Notes under the pieces: model-generated | Seen by the model: only the letters and a program-made list of their open reading frames with translations | What the model was told of the DNA's origin: nothing | The model's database searches: none | Part shown: positions 23,615 through 32,314 of the stretch, piece after piece | Position numbering within the stretch: the first letter of the stretch is position 1 | Layout of the letters: each line of letters begins with the position of its first letter | Translations under genes and position numbers: made by a program | Source of the DNA: Bacteroides_D sp963546395 | GTDB taxonomy: Bacteria; Bacteroidota; Bacteroidia; Bacteroidales; CAJPTX01 | Assembly (NCBI GenBank): GCA_963546395.1 | Contig: CAUUMS010000015.1 | Span: 1 to 36,076, forward strand | Reading direction: 5' to 3' | DNA: 36,076 bases

Positions 23615-26503
23615 ATGCAGTACAGCCCATTCTTGCGCGAGGTAGCCGCCGACCTGCTAGAGCGGTGGGGGCGTGATGGATTGCGCAACGCGCAGGTGGT
23701 GTTCCCCTCTGTGCGTGCCAAGCAGCATTTTGTGCATCACCTGTCGGGCCTGTTGGAGGGCACCTCGTGGCTGCCGGCGTGGGGCGATATGCGTACGATC
23801 ATGGAGCGCGTGTCGGGGTTGCGGGTGGTGAAGCCTATCACCCTGATGCCGCACCTCTACCGCCTTTACGCCCAGCATTTGCACTGGGAGGAACCCTTTG
23901 CCGACTTCTACCGCTGGGGCGAGGTGCTCATGGGCGATTTCGACCAGCTGGATAAGTACCGCGTCAACGCGGAGGCACTGTTCCAGAACCTGGCGAATGT
24001 ACGCACCATCGATAGCCGCTTTGACTACCTGGATGAGGAGGGCAGGGCGTTGCTGCGCGAATTCTTCGGCCTCTTCGATGAGGAGCAGCCCGCGGATGGC
24101 TCTCTGCGTGAACGCTACCTAGCTCTCTGGCGAGCCCTGTCGCCTATCTATCAGGGTTTGCGGCGGGTGATGGACGAGCGCAGTGAGGGGTACGAGGGGT
24201 ATGCGTACCGATTGGCCGCGGACAGGATGGAGGCCAACCCGGCCGACTTACAGCTGCTGGGGGGCGTGGCCACCCGTGTGGCTTTTGTGGGGTTCAATGC
24301 GCTGAACGCCTGCGAGCATGTGCTCTTTTCTACGGCCATGCATCACCATGAGGCCCTGTTCTACTGGAATTACTCCCAGCTCATGGTGGAGGATCCGAAC
24401 GAGGAGGCGGGCCTATTCATTCGTGATAACCTGCGTCGTTACCCGAGCGCATTGCCTGGGGTGCCCGCTGAGATGTGCCGTCGTGCCCGGGTGGAGGTGA
24501 ATTCGGTGCCCTCGGCTTTGGCCCAGGCTGAGGTGGTGCACAATGCGCTGGTTGAGATGCAGCGGGACGGTGGTCTGCGGAGCACTGCCCTGGTGCTGGC
24601 CGATGAGACGATGCTTGCGCCGGTGCTGCGCGCATTGCCCGAGTCGGTGGCGCAGTGCAATGTGACGATGGGCTACCCCCTGCGCGGGACGCTTGTGTAC
24701 ACATTCGTGGAGCTGCTGCTCGACTGTCTTAGCAGCCTGGATGCAGATGAGAGGAGTATGAGCGTGGCGGCTGCCCGGGAGCTCACGCAGCACCCCTATT
24801 TTGCCCGGGTGGAGGGGAGCGCAGATTTTGCCACCCTCGTAGCGCAGTGCCACGAGCGTAGGATGCGGATCCCTGTTTCGCCATCGTCCGATGGGCTCTC
24901 CCACGTGTGGGGTGTAGCTATGAGTGGCGACCTGCTAGAGGCTATCCGTGAGGGGCTACTGCTGCTGGGACAGGCTCTTGCCTCCGCCGAGGAGCAGTGC
25001 GAGGAGGATCAGCTTGCGCTTGAGTATGTGCTGGCGAGCGAGCAGGTGATCTCTGAGATGCACGAGGCGCTGGCCGAGGGGCACATTGCCCCCACGGGCC
25101 CACTGTTGGAGCAGCTGCTGCCGCAGGCATTCCACGAGGCCACGGCGCCGTTCATTGGAGAACCCTTGGAGGGGCTCCAGCTGATAGGATTCCTCGAGAC
25201 GCGTGCCCTGGATTTCGAGCGGGTGATCATCGTCTCATGCAATGAGGGGTTTCTGCCACGGAATGGCCGCAGGGCCAGTTTCCTCATCCCCTCGATGATG
25301 CACGCCTTTGGCATGCCGACGCAGCGGGAGCACGAGGCGATATATGCGTACTACTTCCAGGCCGTCTCGCAGCGGGCGAAGGTGGTATCTCTGGTGTATG
25401 TGGAGAATGCGAGCATGGGGGCTGGGGGGGAGCCGAGCCGGTATATCCTACAGCGGATGTACGATGCGGATCATCCCCTGGCTCAGCGCACGGTATATGC
25501 GTTCAACCCATTGCTGCGCAGCGTGCAGTGGGGAGCGGTGAGGAAGGAGGGATCCGTGCGTGAGCAGCTCGCGAAGTATCTGGGAGAGGCGGGCAAGCCT
25601 GTGCCGCTGTCGCCTCACGCCATTGGTCTGTATGTCACGTGCCCGCTGGCCTTCTTCTTTCGCTACCTGGCGTGCCTGAAGACTCGTGAGGAGGATGCGG
25701 GGGTAGAGCCTAGCGCGCTGGCATTGGGGCAGGTGATACACAACACGTTGCAGGATCTCTATCTGCCGTGGGTGCGAAAACCGTGGGGACTGGATGCGCT
25801 GCGTGAGATGGAGGGGCGTGCCCATAGCGTGCTGCTTAGTCGATACACCAGGGAGCTACGCGGTGAGGAGGTGGACGAGGCTTCCCTTAGCGGCATCGAG
25901 CGCATTGGGCTGAGCGTGCTACAGGAGTATCTGCGCACCTTCTTCGCGGTGGAGAAGCTGCGTGTGGACTCTGTGGCTGAAGTGGCGAGCCTGGAGAAAG
26001 GGCTTGAGCGCATGTTCTCGCTCAGCGATGGTAGGCATGTGCAGCTCGGGGGACGAGTCGATAGGGTAGATCGGGGTGTGGGCAATAGCCTCGTGGTGCT
26101 AGACTACAAGACGGGAAAGGCGGATGAGGGGCAGTACCGATTCTCGGATCTCTCGGAGCTGTTCACCTCGGGGAATACGCGGCAGGGCTACCTGCTTCAG
26201 GTGTTTCTCTACTGCCACATGGTGCTCCCCGAGGCGCAGGCTCAGGGGGCCGCGGTGGTGCCTGCCCTGTGGTTTCTGCGTGATACGGCAAGTGGCCATC
26301 TCCCCTGCGTGCAAGTACATTCGGGCAACCGTGGGCAGTACGATAGGGTGATGGATTTTCGGGGCTATGACGAGGCTTTTGCCGAGTTGCTGAGAGCGCA
26401 GCTCGATACGCTGTTTGATTTTTCCGTCCCCTTCGAGGGGAACTATGAACCTGCCCGTTGCCGTGCCTGCGAGTATGCGAGGCTGTGCGGCTTGCGGGGT
26501 TAA
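23615..26503 (+). CDS. AddB-like PD-(D/E)XK nuclease with iron-sulfur cluster
   Basis: A 962-residue protein resembling the AddB/RexB subunit of the AddAB double-strand-break repair nuclease. The C-terminal nuclease domain has SPHAIGLYVTCPLAFFFRYL, GQVIHNTLQ and the catalytic VVLDYKTGK with D830 and K832. Four cysteines, C676 and C949-x2-C952-x5-C958, match the split iron-sulfur site of AddB in spacing. The N-terminal part is the inactive helicase-like region and shows no Walker A motif (VVFPSVRAKQHFV in its place), as in other Bacteroidetes versions. GGAGG lies at 23605-23609, just before the ATG. The AddA helicase partner is not adjacent. rfbB follows after 13 bases. Confidence 0.85.
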   Translation: MQYSPFLREVAADLLERWGRDGLRNAQVVFPSVRAKQHFVHHLSGLLEGTSWLPAWGDMRTIMERVSGLRVVKPITLMPHLYRLYAQHLHWEEPFADFYRWGEVLMGDFDQLDKYRVNAEALFQNLANVRTIDSRFDYLDEEGRALLREFFGLFDEEQPADGSLRERYLALWRALSPIYQGLRRVMDERSEGYEGYAYRLAADRMEANPADLQLLGGVATRVAFVGFNALNACEHVLFSTAMHHHEALFYWNYSQLMVEDPNEEAGLFIRDNLRRYPSALPGVPAEMCRRARVEVNSVPSALAQAEVVHNALVEMQRDGGLRSTALVLADETMLAPVLRALPESVAQCNVTMGYPLRGTLVYTFVELLLDCLSSLDADERSMSVAAARELTQHPYFARVEGSADFATLVAQCHERRMRIPVSPSSDGLSHVWGVAMSGDLLEAIREGLLLLGQALASAEEQCEEDQLALEYVLASEQVISEMHEALAEGHIAPTGPLLEQLLPQAFHEATAPFIGEPLEGLQLIGFLETRALDFERVIIVSCNEGFLPRNGRRASFLIPSMMHAFGMPTQREHEAIYAYYFQAVSQRAKVVSLVYVENASMGAGGEPSRYILQRMYDADHPLAQRTVYAFNPLLRSVQWGAVRKEGSVREQLAKYLGEAGKPVPLSPHAIGLYVTCPLAFFFRYLACLKTREEDAGVEPSALALGQVIHNTLQDLYLPWVRKPWGLDALREMEGRAHSVLLSRYTRELRGEEVDEASLSGIERIGLSVLQEYLRTFFAVEKLRVDSVAEVASLEKGLERMFSLSDGRHVQLGGRVDRVDRGVGNSLVVLDYKTGKADEGQYRFSDLSELFTSGNTRQGYLLQVFLYCHMVLPEAQAQGAAVVPALWFLRDTASGHLPCVQVHSGNRGQYDRVMDFRGYDEAFAELLRAQLDTLFDFSVPFEGNYEPARCRACEYARLCGLRG

Positions 26504-26516
26504 TGCGGTGGCGACA

Positions 26517-27551
26517 ATGGGAATGGACGGTGCAGTGCGTAGGGTGATGATAACCGGGGGGGCGGGCTTTATCGGGTCGCACGTGGTGCGGCGATTCGTG
26601 GAGCACTACCCGAATTACGAGGTGGTGAATGTGGATGCGCTCACGTATGCTGGCCATCCGGAGAATGTGAGCGATCTGGTGGGGCGACCAAATTACACGT
26701 TCTACCGTGAGGATGTGTGTAACCTACCAGCCATGCAGGCGATCATGGGTCGTCATGCTATCGACACCGTGATACACCTTGCGGCGGAGTCGCACGTGGA
26801 TCGCTCGATTGCCGATCCGCTCCACTTCGCCCGGGTGAATGTGTTGGGTACCCTCTCGCTGCTAGAGGCGGCACGCTTGCAATGGTCGAACGCTATGGGC
26901 GGCAAGCTCTTCTATCAGGTGTCGACCGATGAGGTGTACGGAGCCCTGGGGCATGAGGGCTATTTCACCGAGACGATGCCCTATAGCCCTAAGTCGCCAT
27001 ACTCGTCCTCTAAGGCGAGCGCAGACCACTTTGTGCGTGCGTATGGGAACACGTTCGGTTTACCCTACGTGGTGTCGTGTTGCTCCAACAATTATGGTCC
27101 CAATCAGCACCCCGAGAAGCTGATACCGCTGTGCATCCGAAACATCTTGCACCGGGAGGCACTCCCCATCTATGGGCAGGGGACTAACGTGCGCGACTGG
27201 CTGTATGTGCTCGACCACGCGGCAGCCATTGACACCATTGTGCACTGGGGCCGCACGGGGGAGACCTACAACGTGGGGGGCCATCAGGAGCGAGATAACC
27301 TGTCGTTGGTGCGGGCGTTGTGCCGCATCATGGATCGCAAGCTGGGACGGGATGAGGGGGAGAGCGAGAGGCTCATCACCTTTGTACCCGATAGGTTGGG
27401 GCACGATTTTCGCTACGCTATCGACTCGTCTAAGCTATGCGGTGAGCTGCGCTGGGCCCCGTCGGTGACGCTAGAGCAGGGGCTCGAGCTGACGGTGGAC
27501 TGGTACTTAGGACACCAGGATTGGCTGGAGCAGGTGATGCAACCGGCGTGA
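26517..27551 (+). CDS. rfbB: dTDP-glucose 4,6-dehydratase
   Basis: A 344-residue extended short-chain dehydratase that converts dTDP-glucose to dTDP-4-keto-6-deoxyglucose for dTDP-sugar (for example rhamnose) synthesis. It has NAD motif GGAGFIG at 14-20, VIHLAAESHVDRSI, the catalytic T137-D138-E139 (STDEVYG), and Y162/K166 (YSSSK). Length and motifs fit RfbB/RmlB closely. An ATG at 26523 is possible, and the frame also runs back inside the nuclease gene, but those residues are not family-like. It is tightly spaced behind the nuclease gene. No rfbA, rfbC or rfbD lies in the window. Confidence 0.94.
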   Translation: MGMDGAVRRVMITGGAGFIGSHVVRRFVEHYPNYEVVNVDALTYAGHPENVSDLVGRPNYTFYREDVCNLPAMQAIMGRHAIDTVIHLAAESHVDRSIADPLHFARVNVLGTLSLLEAARLQWSNAMGGKLFYQVSTDEVYGALGHEGYFTETMPYSPKSPYSSSKASADHFVRAYGNTFGLPYVVSCCSNNYGPNQHPEKLIPLCIRNILHREALPIYGQGTNVRDWLYVLDHAAAIDTIVHWGRTGETYNVGGHQERDNLSLVRALCRIMDRKLGRDEGESERLITFVPDRLGHDFRYAIDSSKLCGELRWAPSVTLEQGLELTVDWYLGHQDWLEQVMQPA

Positions 27552-27569
27552 GCTACCGGGCGCACGACG

Positions 27570-28205
27570 CTAGGCAAAGAGTGCCGTTAGGAGCACGTCG
27601 AGCAGTAGCAGGAAGAGCCCCACGGCAAAGGCGTAGATGGCAATGCGCAGCTGGCGTTTGCGGATGGCGATGCGCTGCTGGCTGGTCTTCTGAAGTATGA
27701 CCCCCATGATCTGCATGGCCATGATGGATGAGCGGGGGATGACGGCGTAGGCTCCGCTGGAGATGGCCGAGGTGCTGAACTCTAGCTCGTTGTCCTTCGC
27801 TAGCATGATGGGGATCACCGTGGGGGCGAGCCGACTGATGGAGTCGAGGATCTCGAGACCGTTCATCACATTGCAGTCGGGGGAGTCGAATTGGTAGGCG
27901 ACGAGCGCCATGTATATTCGGCGGTGGAGGAATGTGTGCGCGTTGAGGTACTCGACGTACTGCTCGCCGCTATCGAAGCGGTGGATGCGCACGTTGAGGC
28001 TCTCGCAGAGCAGGTGTTGCAGCGGGAGGTAGTAGTCGGGATTGGTGTCCACGATGTGGAGCTCAACCCCCACGTCATATAAAGCGTGCGAGGCGGGGCG
28101 ATCGGTCTCGTGCCGACGCATCCACCGGGGCCCATTCTCTCGCAGGTTGGCGGGATGAGCGAGCCAGTTGGGCAGTCGAGGGCCTGTGTGTGGCGATGTA
28201 CCCAT
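27570..28205 (-). CDS. Membrane-anchored degenerate response-regulator receiver-like protein
   Basis: A 211-residue protein I cannot name. Residues 48-172 resemble a CheY-type receiver: a beta strand ELHIVDTNPDYY with acidic D53, then NVMNGLEIL as in the MNGLE motif, a PIMLA strand, and a GAYAVIPRS segment. The usual phospho-acceptor Asp position reads Ala or Tyr (LVAYQF), and the conserved Lys is Arg (R158). It is therefore probably not phosphorylated in the standard way. A basic stretch, RIAIRKRQLR (178-187), precedes one hydrophobic helix at about 188-208, which ends the protein. There is no output domain. The first 48 residues are Pro/Arg/His-rich and may be over-extended; an ATG at 28121 is an alternative start. 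It lies 73 bases downstream of xerD and converges with rfbB. Confidence 0.6.
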   Translation of the reverse strand: MGTSPHTGPRLPNWLAHPANLRENGPRWMRRHETDRPASHALYDVGVELHIVDTNPDYYLPLQHLLCESLNVRIHRFDSGEQYVEYLNAHTFLHRRIYMALVAYQFDSPDCNVMNGLEILDSISRLAPTVIPIMLAKDNELEFSTSAISSGAYAVIPRSSIMAMQIMGVILQKTSQQRIAIRKRQLRIAIYAFAVGLFLLLLDVLLTALFA

Positions 28206-28278
28206 AGCCTGGTATCGGCACTGGCGTGCGCAAGAGTGGATGTTAGGTTAAATCGCCCTCTATTACGTGGCGTGCTCG

Positions 28279-29217
28279 CTACAAGTTGCCTCGCGGGTGA
28301 AACTGAAGCACCGACTCCCGCAGATGCTCCTGCGTGAGGTGGGTGTAGAGCTCGGTGGTCACAATGGATTCATGCCCCAGCATGGCCTGCACAATGCGCA
28401 GGTCGGCCCCGCCGGAAACGAGGGCTGTGGCGAAGGAGTGACGTAGGGTGTGGGGGCTAATGCTCTTGCGGATACCCGCGGCCTCGGCGTAGCGTTTTAT
28501 CAAAGTGAACACCGTGATGCGGCTGAGGCGCGTTCCCCGCAGGTTGAGGAATAGGTAATCTTCGTGGCCGGGCTGTATGCGCTGATGCTGGCGCACCTCC
28601 ATGTGGCGAGCCACGTCGGAGAGGGCCCTGCTGCTGATGGGGACTATGCGCTCCTTGTTGCCTTTGCCGATGATGCGCACCACGCCCTTCTCGGCAAAGA
28701 GGCAGGAAATGCGCAGCCCCACGAGTTCGCTCACCCGTAGGCCGCAGCTGTAGAGTACCTCGATGATGGCTAAGTCGCGATGCCCAGCGGGTTGGCTTAG
28801 GTCGATGGCGGCCTCCAGGGCATCCACCTCCTCGGGGGAGAGGACTTGCGGCAGGTGCGAGGGGAGCTTGGGTGACTGGATAAGCTCGGTGGGGTTTTGC
28901 TGTATGCGCTTCTCCACCAGCAGGAAATGGAAGAATCGTCGGATGCCGGCCAGTATACGCCCCTGGCTTCGTGGGCCGATGGTGCGATCGCGCCCTAGGG
29001 TTATGAGTAGATCCTCTACATCGCGCTGCGTGACCGACTCGGGGTGTAGCCTCCCGAGGGATAGCGCAAAGTCGTGTAGCAGAGCCACGTCATGGCGGTA
29101 GGCTAGGAGCGTGTTGGCTGAGAGGCCTCGCTCGAGCTGGATGTAGGACTCGAAATCCTCAATGGCATCTTGCCAGGCACGGTTGCTGGGCATAGGGCTA
29201 TGGGGCACAGAATGCAT
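28279..29217 (-). CDS. xerD: Site-specific tyrosine recombinase XerD
   Basis: A 312-residue tyrosine recombinase of the XerC/XerD group that resolves chromosome dimers at dif. An N-terminal SAM-like core-binding domain (about 15-105) precedes the catalytic domain. The active-site residues R161 (CGLRVSE), K185 (GKGNKE), H256 and R259 (HTLRH), H282 (LGHES) and nucleophile Y291 (TELYTH) are all present. A start at 29193, eight codons in, is also possible. XerD is favoured over XerC by overall pattern only. There is no sign of an adjacent element or att site, so this looks like the housekeeping enzyme and not an integrase. Confidence 0.88.
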   Translation of the reverse strand: MHSVPHSPMPSNRAWQDAIEDFESYIQLERGLSANTLLAYRHDVALLHDFALSLGRLHPESVTQRDVEDLLITLGRDRTIGPRSQGRILAGIRRFFHFLLVEKRIQQNPTELIQSPKLPSHLPQVLSPEEVDALEAAIDLSQPAGHRDLAIIEVLYSCGLRVSELVGLRISCLFAEKGVVRIIGKGNKERIVPISSRALSDVARHMEVRQHQRIQPGHEDYLFLNLRGTRLSRITVFTLIKRYAEAAGIRKSISPHTLRHSFATALVSGGADLRIVQAMLGHESIVTTELYTHLTQEHLRESVLQFHPRGNL

Positions 29218-29238
29218 GCGCTACTCGAACCCGCATGG

Positions 29239-29246
29239 CAAAGGTA
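29239..29246 (-). promoter_or_regulatory. xerD: -7 box for xerD
   Basis: The minus strand reads TACCTTTG, a full match, 22 bases before the xerD start. No clear -33 box is seen. The 73-base gap to the next minus-strand gene allows both to use it. Confidence 0.5.
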
Positions 29247-29364
29247 GCATTTCTGGTGTAGGAGCACGACGGGCTGGCGAAACGCGACATGAGCACCCGA
29301 TCTGTCATAATGGCTTCTGTGGGGTGTGAGAGGCTGCCACATTTGCTGATGCGCTACTTATTGT

Positions 29365-29377
29365 GTCATAAAATGAC
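29365..29377. promoter_or_regulatory. Small palindrome upstream of clpB, possible operator
   Basis: GTCAT-AAA-ATGAC is a perfect 5-3-5 inverted repeat 70 bases before clpB. A degenerate half copy, GTCATAATGGC, lies at 29304-29314. The site is not CIRCE. It could bind a stress regulator, but this is inference. Confidence 0.35.
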
Positions 29378-29396
29378 GAATTGATGCCCCCGGGTA

Positions 29397-29405
29397 TACA
29401 TTTTG
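29397..29405 (+). promoter_or_regulatory. clpB: Possible -7 box for clpB
   Basis: TACATTTTG has one extra T compared with TAnnTTTG. It lies about 43 bases before the start codon. No -33 box stands out, which may mean a different sigma factor or an activator-dependent promoter. Confidence 0.3.
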
Positions 29406-29447
29406 CCGATGAGGAACGTACAAGGAAATAGAGAGGAGGGCATGAGT

Positions 29448-32045
29448 ATGAGATTAGACAAATTCACAGTGAAGGCGCAGGAGGCGGTGCAGCACGCCTT
29501 TCAGATTGCGGTGTCGAAGGGGCAGCAGGCTGTGGAGCCGTTGCACCTGCTGCGCGGGGTGCTCACGGAGAGTGAGAGTCTCGCAAGATTCGTGTTCCAG
29601 AAGTTGGGGGTCAACGAGCGTAATGTTTTGGCGGCTTGCGATACGCTCATCGATGGGCTGCCGCGCGTGAGTGGCGGGGAGCAATACCTCAGCTCGGCCA
29701 GTGGGGATGTGCTGACAAAGGCTGAGGCCCTGAGCCAGGAGGGAGGGGATAGTTACGTATCGGTGGAGCATTTGCTGCTGGCCTTGCTGTCGGCCCCTAA
29801 GCCGGTGGGGCAGATGCTGCGCGACGCAGGGGTCACGGAAAAGGAGCTGCGGCTCGCCATTGCCGAAATGCGCAAGGGGCGGAAGGTGGACAGCCAGTCG
29901 GCCGAGGACACCTACAATGCCCTTGGGCGTTATGCTATCGATCTGAATAGTCAAGCCCGTAGCGGGAAGCTGGATCCGGTGATAGGACGTGATGAGGAGA
30001 TCCGAAGGGTGTTGCAGATCCTGTCACGGCGCACGAAGAATAACCCGATACTGATTGGGGAGCCCGGGGTAGGGAAGACGGCCATTGCCGAGGGCATTGC
30101 GCACCGAATTGTGGACGGTGACGTGGCCGAGAACCTGAAGCAGAAACGGATATTCTCGCTCGACATGGGTGCCCTTATTGCTGGGGCAAAGTACAAGGGC
30201 GAGTTCGAGGAGCGACTAAAGAGCGTGGTGAACGAGGTGATCGCCTCTGAGGGGGAGGTCATTCTGTTTATCGATGAGATACACACGCTGGTGGGAGCAG
30301 GAAAGAGCGACGGGGCTATGGATGCGGCTAACATTCTGAAGCCTGCGCTGGCCCGGGGTGAGCTGCGTGCCATAGGGGCGACGACGCTCAATGAGTACCA
30401 GAAGTACTTTGAGCAGGATAAGGCGCTGGAGCGGCGATTCCAGAAGGTCACGGTGGATGAGCCAGCCCCGGAGGATGCCATCTCGATACTGCGTGGACTG
30501 AAGGAGCGTTACGAGACGCATCATGCGGTGCGGATTAAGGATGAGGCCATCATTGCGGCTGTGGAGCTGTCACGGCGTTACATTGCCGATCGGTTCCTGC
30601 CTGACAAGGCCATCGACCTGGTGGATGAGGCGGCCTCTAAGCTGCGGCTCGAGATGAACTCGGTGCCCGAGGAGCTCGATGAGGTGGAGCGTAAGATTCG
30701 CCAGCTGGAGATAGAGCGCGAGGCGATCAAGCGTGAGAATGATAGCGCCAAGGTGGATGCCATCGGGGCTGAGATTGCCGATCTGTCGGAGCAGCGTGAT
30801 GTGATGCGCTCTAAGTGGTCGGAAGAGAAACGGCTGGTGGGGCAGATTCAGGAGCGTAAGCAGGAGATAGAGTCCCTGAAGCAGGAGGCTGTGGAGGCTG
30901 AGCGCACGGGCAACTACGAGCGGGTGGCGGAGATTCGCTACGGGCGCATCCGGGAGGCTGAGGCGCAAATGGCGCAGTGCAAGACCGAGCTATCGGCCAC
31001 GCAGGGAGGCCGGGCCATGATCCGTGAGGAGGTCACCGCGGAGGATATTGCCGAGGTGGTGGCTCGCTGGACAGGTATCCCCGTGCAGCGTATGCTACAG
31101 AGCGAGAGGGAGAAGCTGTTGCACCTAGAGGAGCAGCTGCATCAGCGCGTGGTGGGTCAGCAGAATGCCATTGAGGCTGTGGCTGATGCCGTGCGACGGA
31201 GCCGTGCGGGATTGCAGGATCCTAAGCGACCGATAGGGTCATTCATATTCCTCGGCACTACGGGGGTGGGGAAGACGGAGCTGGCGAAAGCGTTGGCCGA
31301 GTTCCTGTTCGATGACGAGTCGCTGATGACCCGCATCGATATGAGCGAGTATCAGGAGCGTCACTCCGTGTCGCGCCTGGTGGGAGCTCCTCCAGGGTAT
31401 GTGGGGTACGATGAGGGTGGACAGCTGACGGAGGCTATACGCCGGAAGCCTTACTCTGTGGTGCTGCTCGACGAGATTGAGAAGGCTCACCCCGATGTGT
31501 TCAACATTCTGCTTCAGGTGCTGGATGATGGCCGTCTGACGGACAATAAGGGGCGGATGGTGGATTTCAAAAACACCATCATCATCATGACGTCCAATCT
31601 GGGCTCTGGCATTCTGCAGCAAACCATAGAGCAGCAGGGTGATGACGGGGCTATGAGCAAGGCGGAGCAAGAGGTGTTCGACTTGCTGCGGAAGACGATA
31701 CGTCCTGAGTTCTTGAACCGGGTGGACGAGATTGTGATCTTTAGGCCACTAGATCGGTCGGAGATTCGTAGCATTGTGGAGATGCAGTTTGCCAGGGTGG
31801 CTCGTATGCTCGAGGAGCAGGGGATACATCTGCATGCCACCAGCAAGGCTATCGATTGGCTGGCTAGCGAGGGCTTCGATCCTGCCTTCGGGGCACGTCC
31901 GCTCAAGCGCACGTTGCAACGGGAGGTTATCAATCGGCTCTCCAAGTCGATTCTCGCCGGTGAGGTGTCTGCCAATAGTACTATCACCGTGGATTACCGC
32001 GATGATGTGGGGATAGTATTTGACAATCAGGTGGAACCGCAATAA
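29448..32045 (+). CDS. clpB: ATP-dependent disaggregase ClpB
   Basis: An 865-residue Hsp100 chaperone that rescues aggregated proteins together with DnaK. The N-domain is about 1-145. NBD1 has Walker A GEPGVGKT at 204-211 and Walker B DE at 276-277. The long coiled-coil middle domain (about 400-525) separates ClpB from ClpC. NBD2 has Walker A GTTGVGKT at 603-610, with Thr where many have Pro. There is no ClpP-binding IGF-type loop. The ATG at 29448 is seven bases after AGGAGGG (29434-29440), better spaced than the ATG at 29442. A TTG at 29403 is too far upstream. Confidence 0.97.
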   Translation: MRLDKFTVKAQEAVQHAFQIAVSKGQQAVEPLHLLRGVLTESESLARFVFQKLGVNERNVLAACDTLIDGLPRVSGGEQYLSSASGDVLTKAEALSQEGGDSYVSVEHLLLALLSAPKPVGQMLRDAGVTEKELRLAIAEMRKGRKVDSQSAEDTYNALGRYAIDLNSQARSGKLDPVIGRDEEIRRVLQILSRRTKNNPILIGEPGVGKTAIAEGIAHRIVDGDVAENLKQKRIFSLDMGALIAGAKYKGEFEERLKSVVNEVIASEGEVILFIDEIHTLVGAGKSDGAMDAANILKPALARGELRAIGATTLNEYQKYFEQDKALERRFQKVTVDEPAPEDAISILRGLKERYETHHAVRIKDEAIIAAVELSRRYIADRFLPDKAIDLVDEAASKLRLEMNSVPEELDEVERKIRQLEIEREAIKRENDSAKVDAIGAEIADLSEQRDVMRSKWSEEKRLVGQIQERKQEIESLKQEAVEAERTGNYERVAEIRYGRIREAEAQMAQCKTELSATQGGRAMIREEVTAEDIAEVVARWTGIPVQRMLQSEREKLLHLEEQLHQRVVGQQNAIEAVADAVRRSRAGLQDPKRPIGSFIFLGTTGVGKTELAKALAEFLFDDESLMTRIDMSEYQERHSVSRLVGAPPGYVGYDEGGQLTEAIRRKPYSVVLLDEIEKAHPDVFNILLQVLDDGRLTDNKGRMVDFKNTIIIMTSNLGSGILQQTIEQQGDDGAMSKAEQEVFDLLRKTIRPEFLNRVDEIVIFRPLDRSEIRSIVEMQFARVARMLEEQGIHLHATSKAIDWLASEGFDPAFGARPLKRTLQREVINRLSKSILAGEVSANSTITVDYRDDVGIVFDNQVEPQ

Positions 32046-32060
32046 CGAATGCTTATGAAG

Positions 32061-32094
32061 GGGTGCAGCGGCTTTGACGTGGCAGCCTTCACCC
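32061..32094 (+). terminator. Hairpin after clpB
   Basis: GGGTG (32061-32065) pairs with CACCC (32090-32094), and GGCT (32070-32073) with AGCC (32084-32087). It is 16 bases past the clpB stop and has no T run, so it is only a possible terminator. Confidence 0.35.
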
Positions 32095-32250
32095 GGCGTG
32101 GGGTGGGGGGCAGATGATGGGGCTTCCTGACCCGATGTGGCGGTGATGCAGGCTGCGGCGATGCGCTGGGGCAGGAGTCGGAGATTATGGTGGAAAGCTT
32201 TCAGAACGTGACCACGGATCCCGTGCATACCATTGTAGGAGGAAGGGTCA

Positions 32251-32285
32251 CGATCTCCACAGATCGCCCGCCTACGTGGTGGGCG
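32251..32285. terminator. Two adjacent hairpins between clpB and the exporter genes
   Basis: CGATCT-ccac-AGATCG (32251-32266) overlaps by two bases with a second stem, CGCCCGCC (32265-32272) with GGTGGGCG (32278-32285, one wobble). They cannot both form fully. They lie between convergent genes and may stop transcription from the minus strand, but no T run is present. Confidence 0.3.
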
Positions 32286-32314
32286 GTGTAGAGCTGTGGT
32301 GGCTGGAGTGAGGA

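Noticed and set aside
28279..29217. Tyrosine recombinase as integrase of a mobile element
   Set aside because: It has the compact XerD layout, no adjacent tRNA or direct repeats that look like att sites, and no cargo or conjugation genes nearby.
29218..29447. CIRCE heat-shock element before clpB
   Set aside because: No TTAGCACTC-N9-GAGTGCTAA-like sequence is present on either strand.
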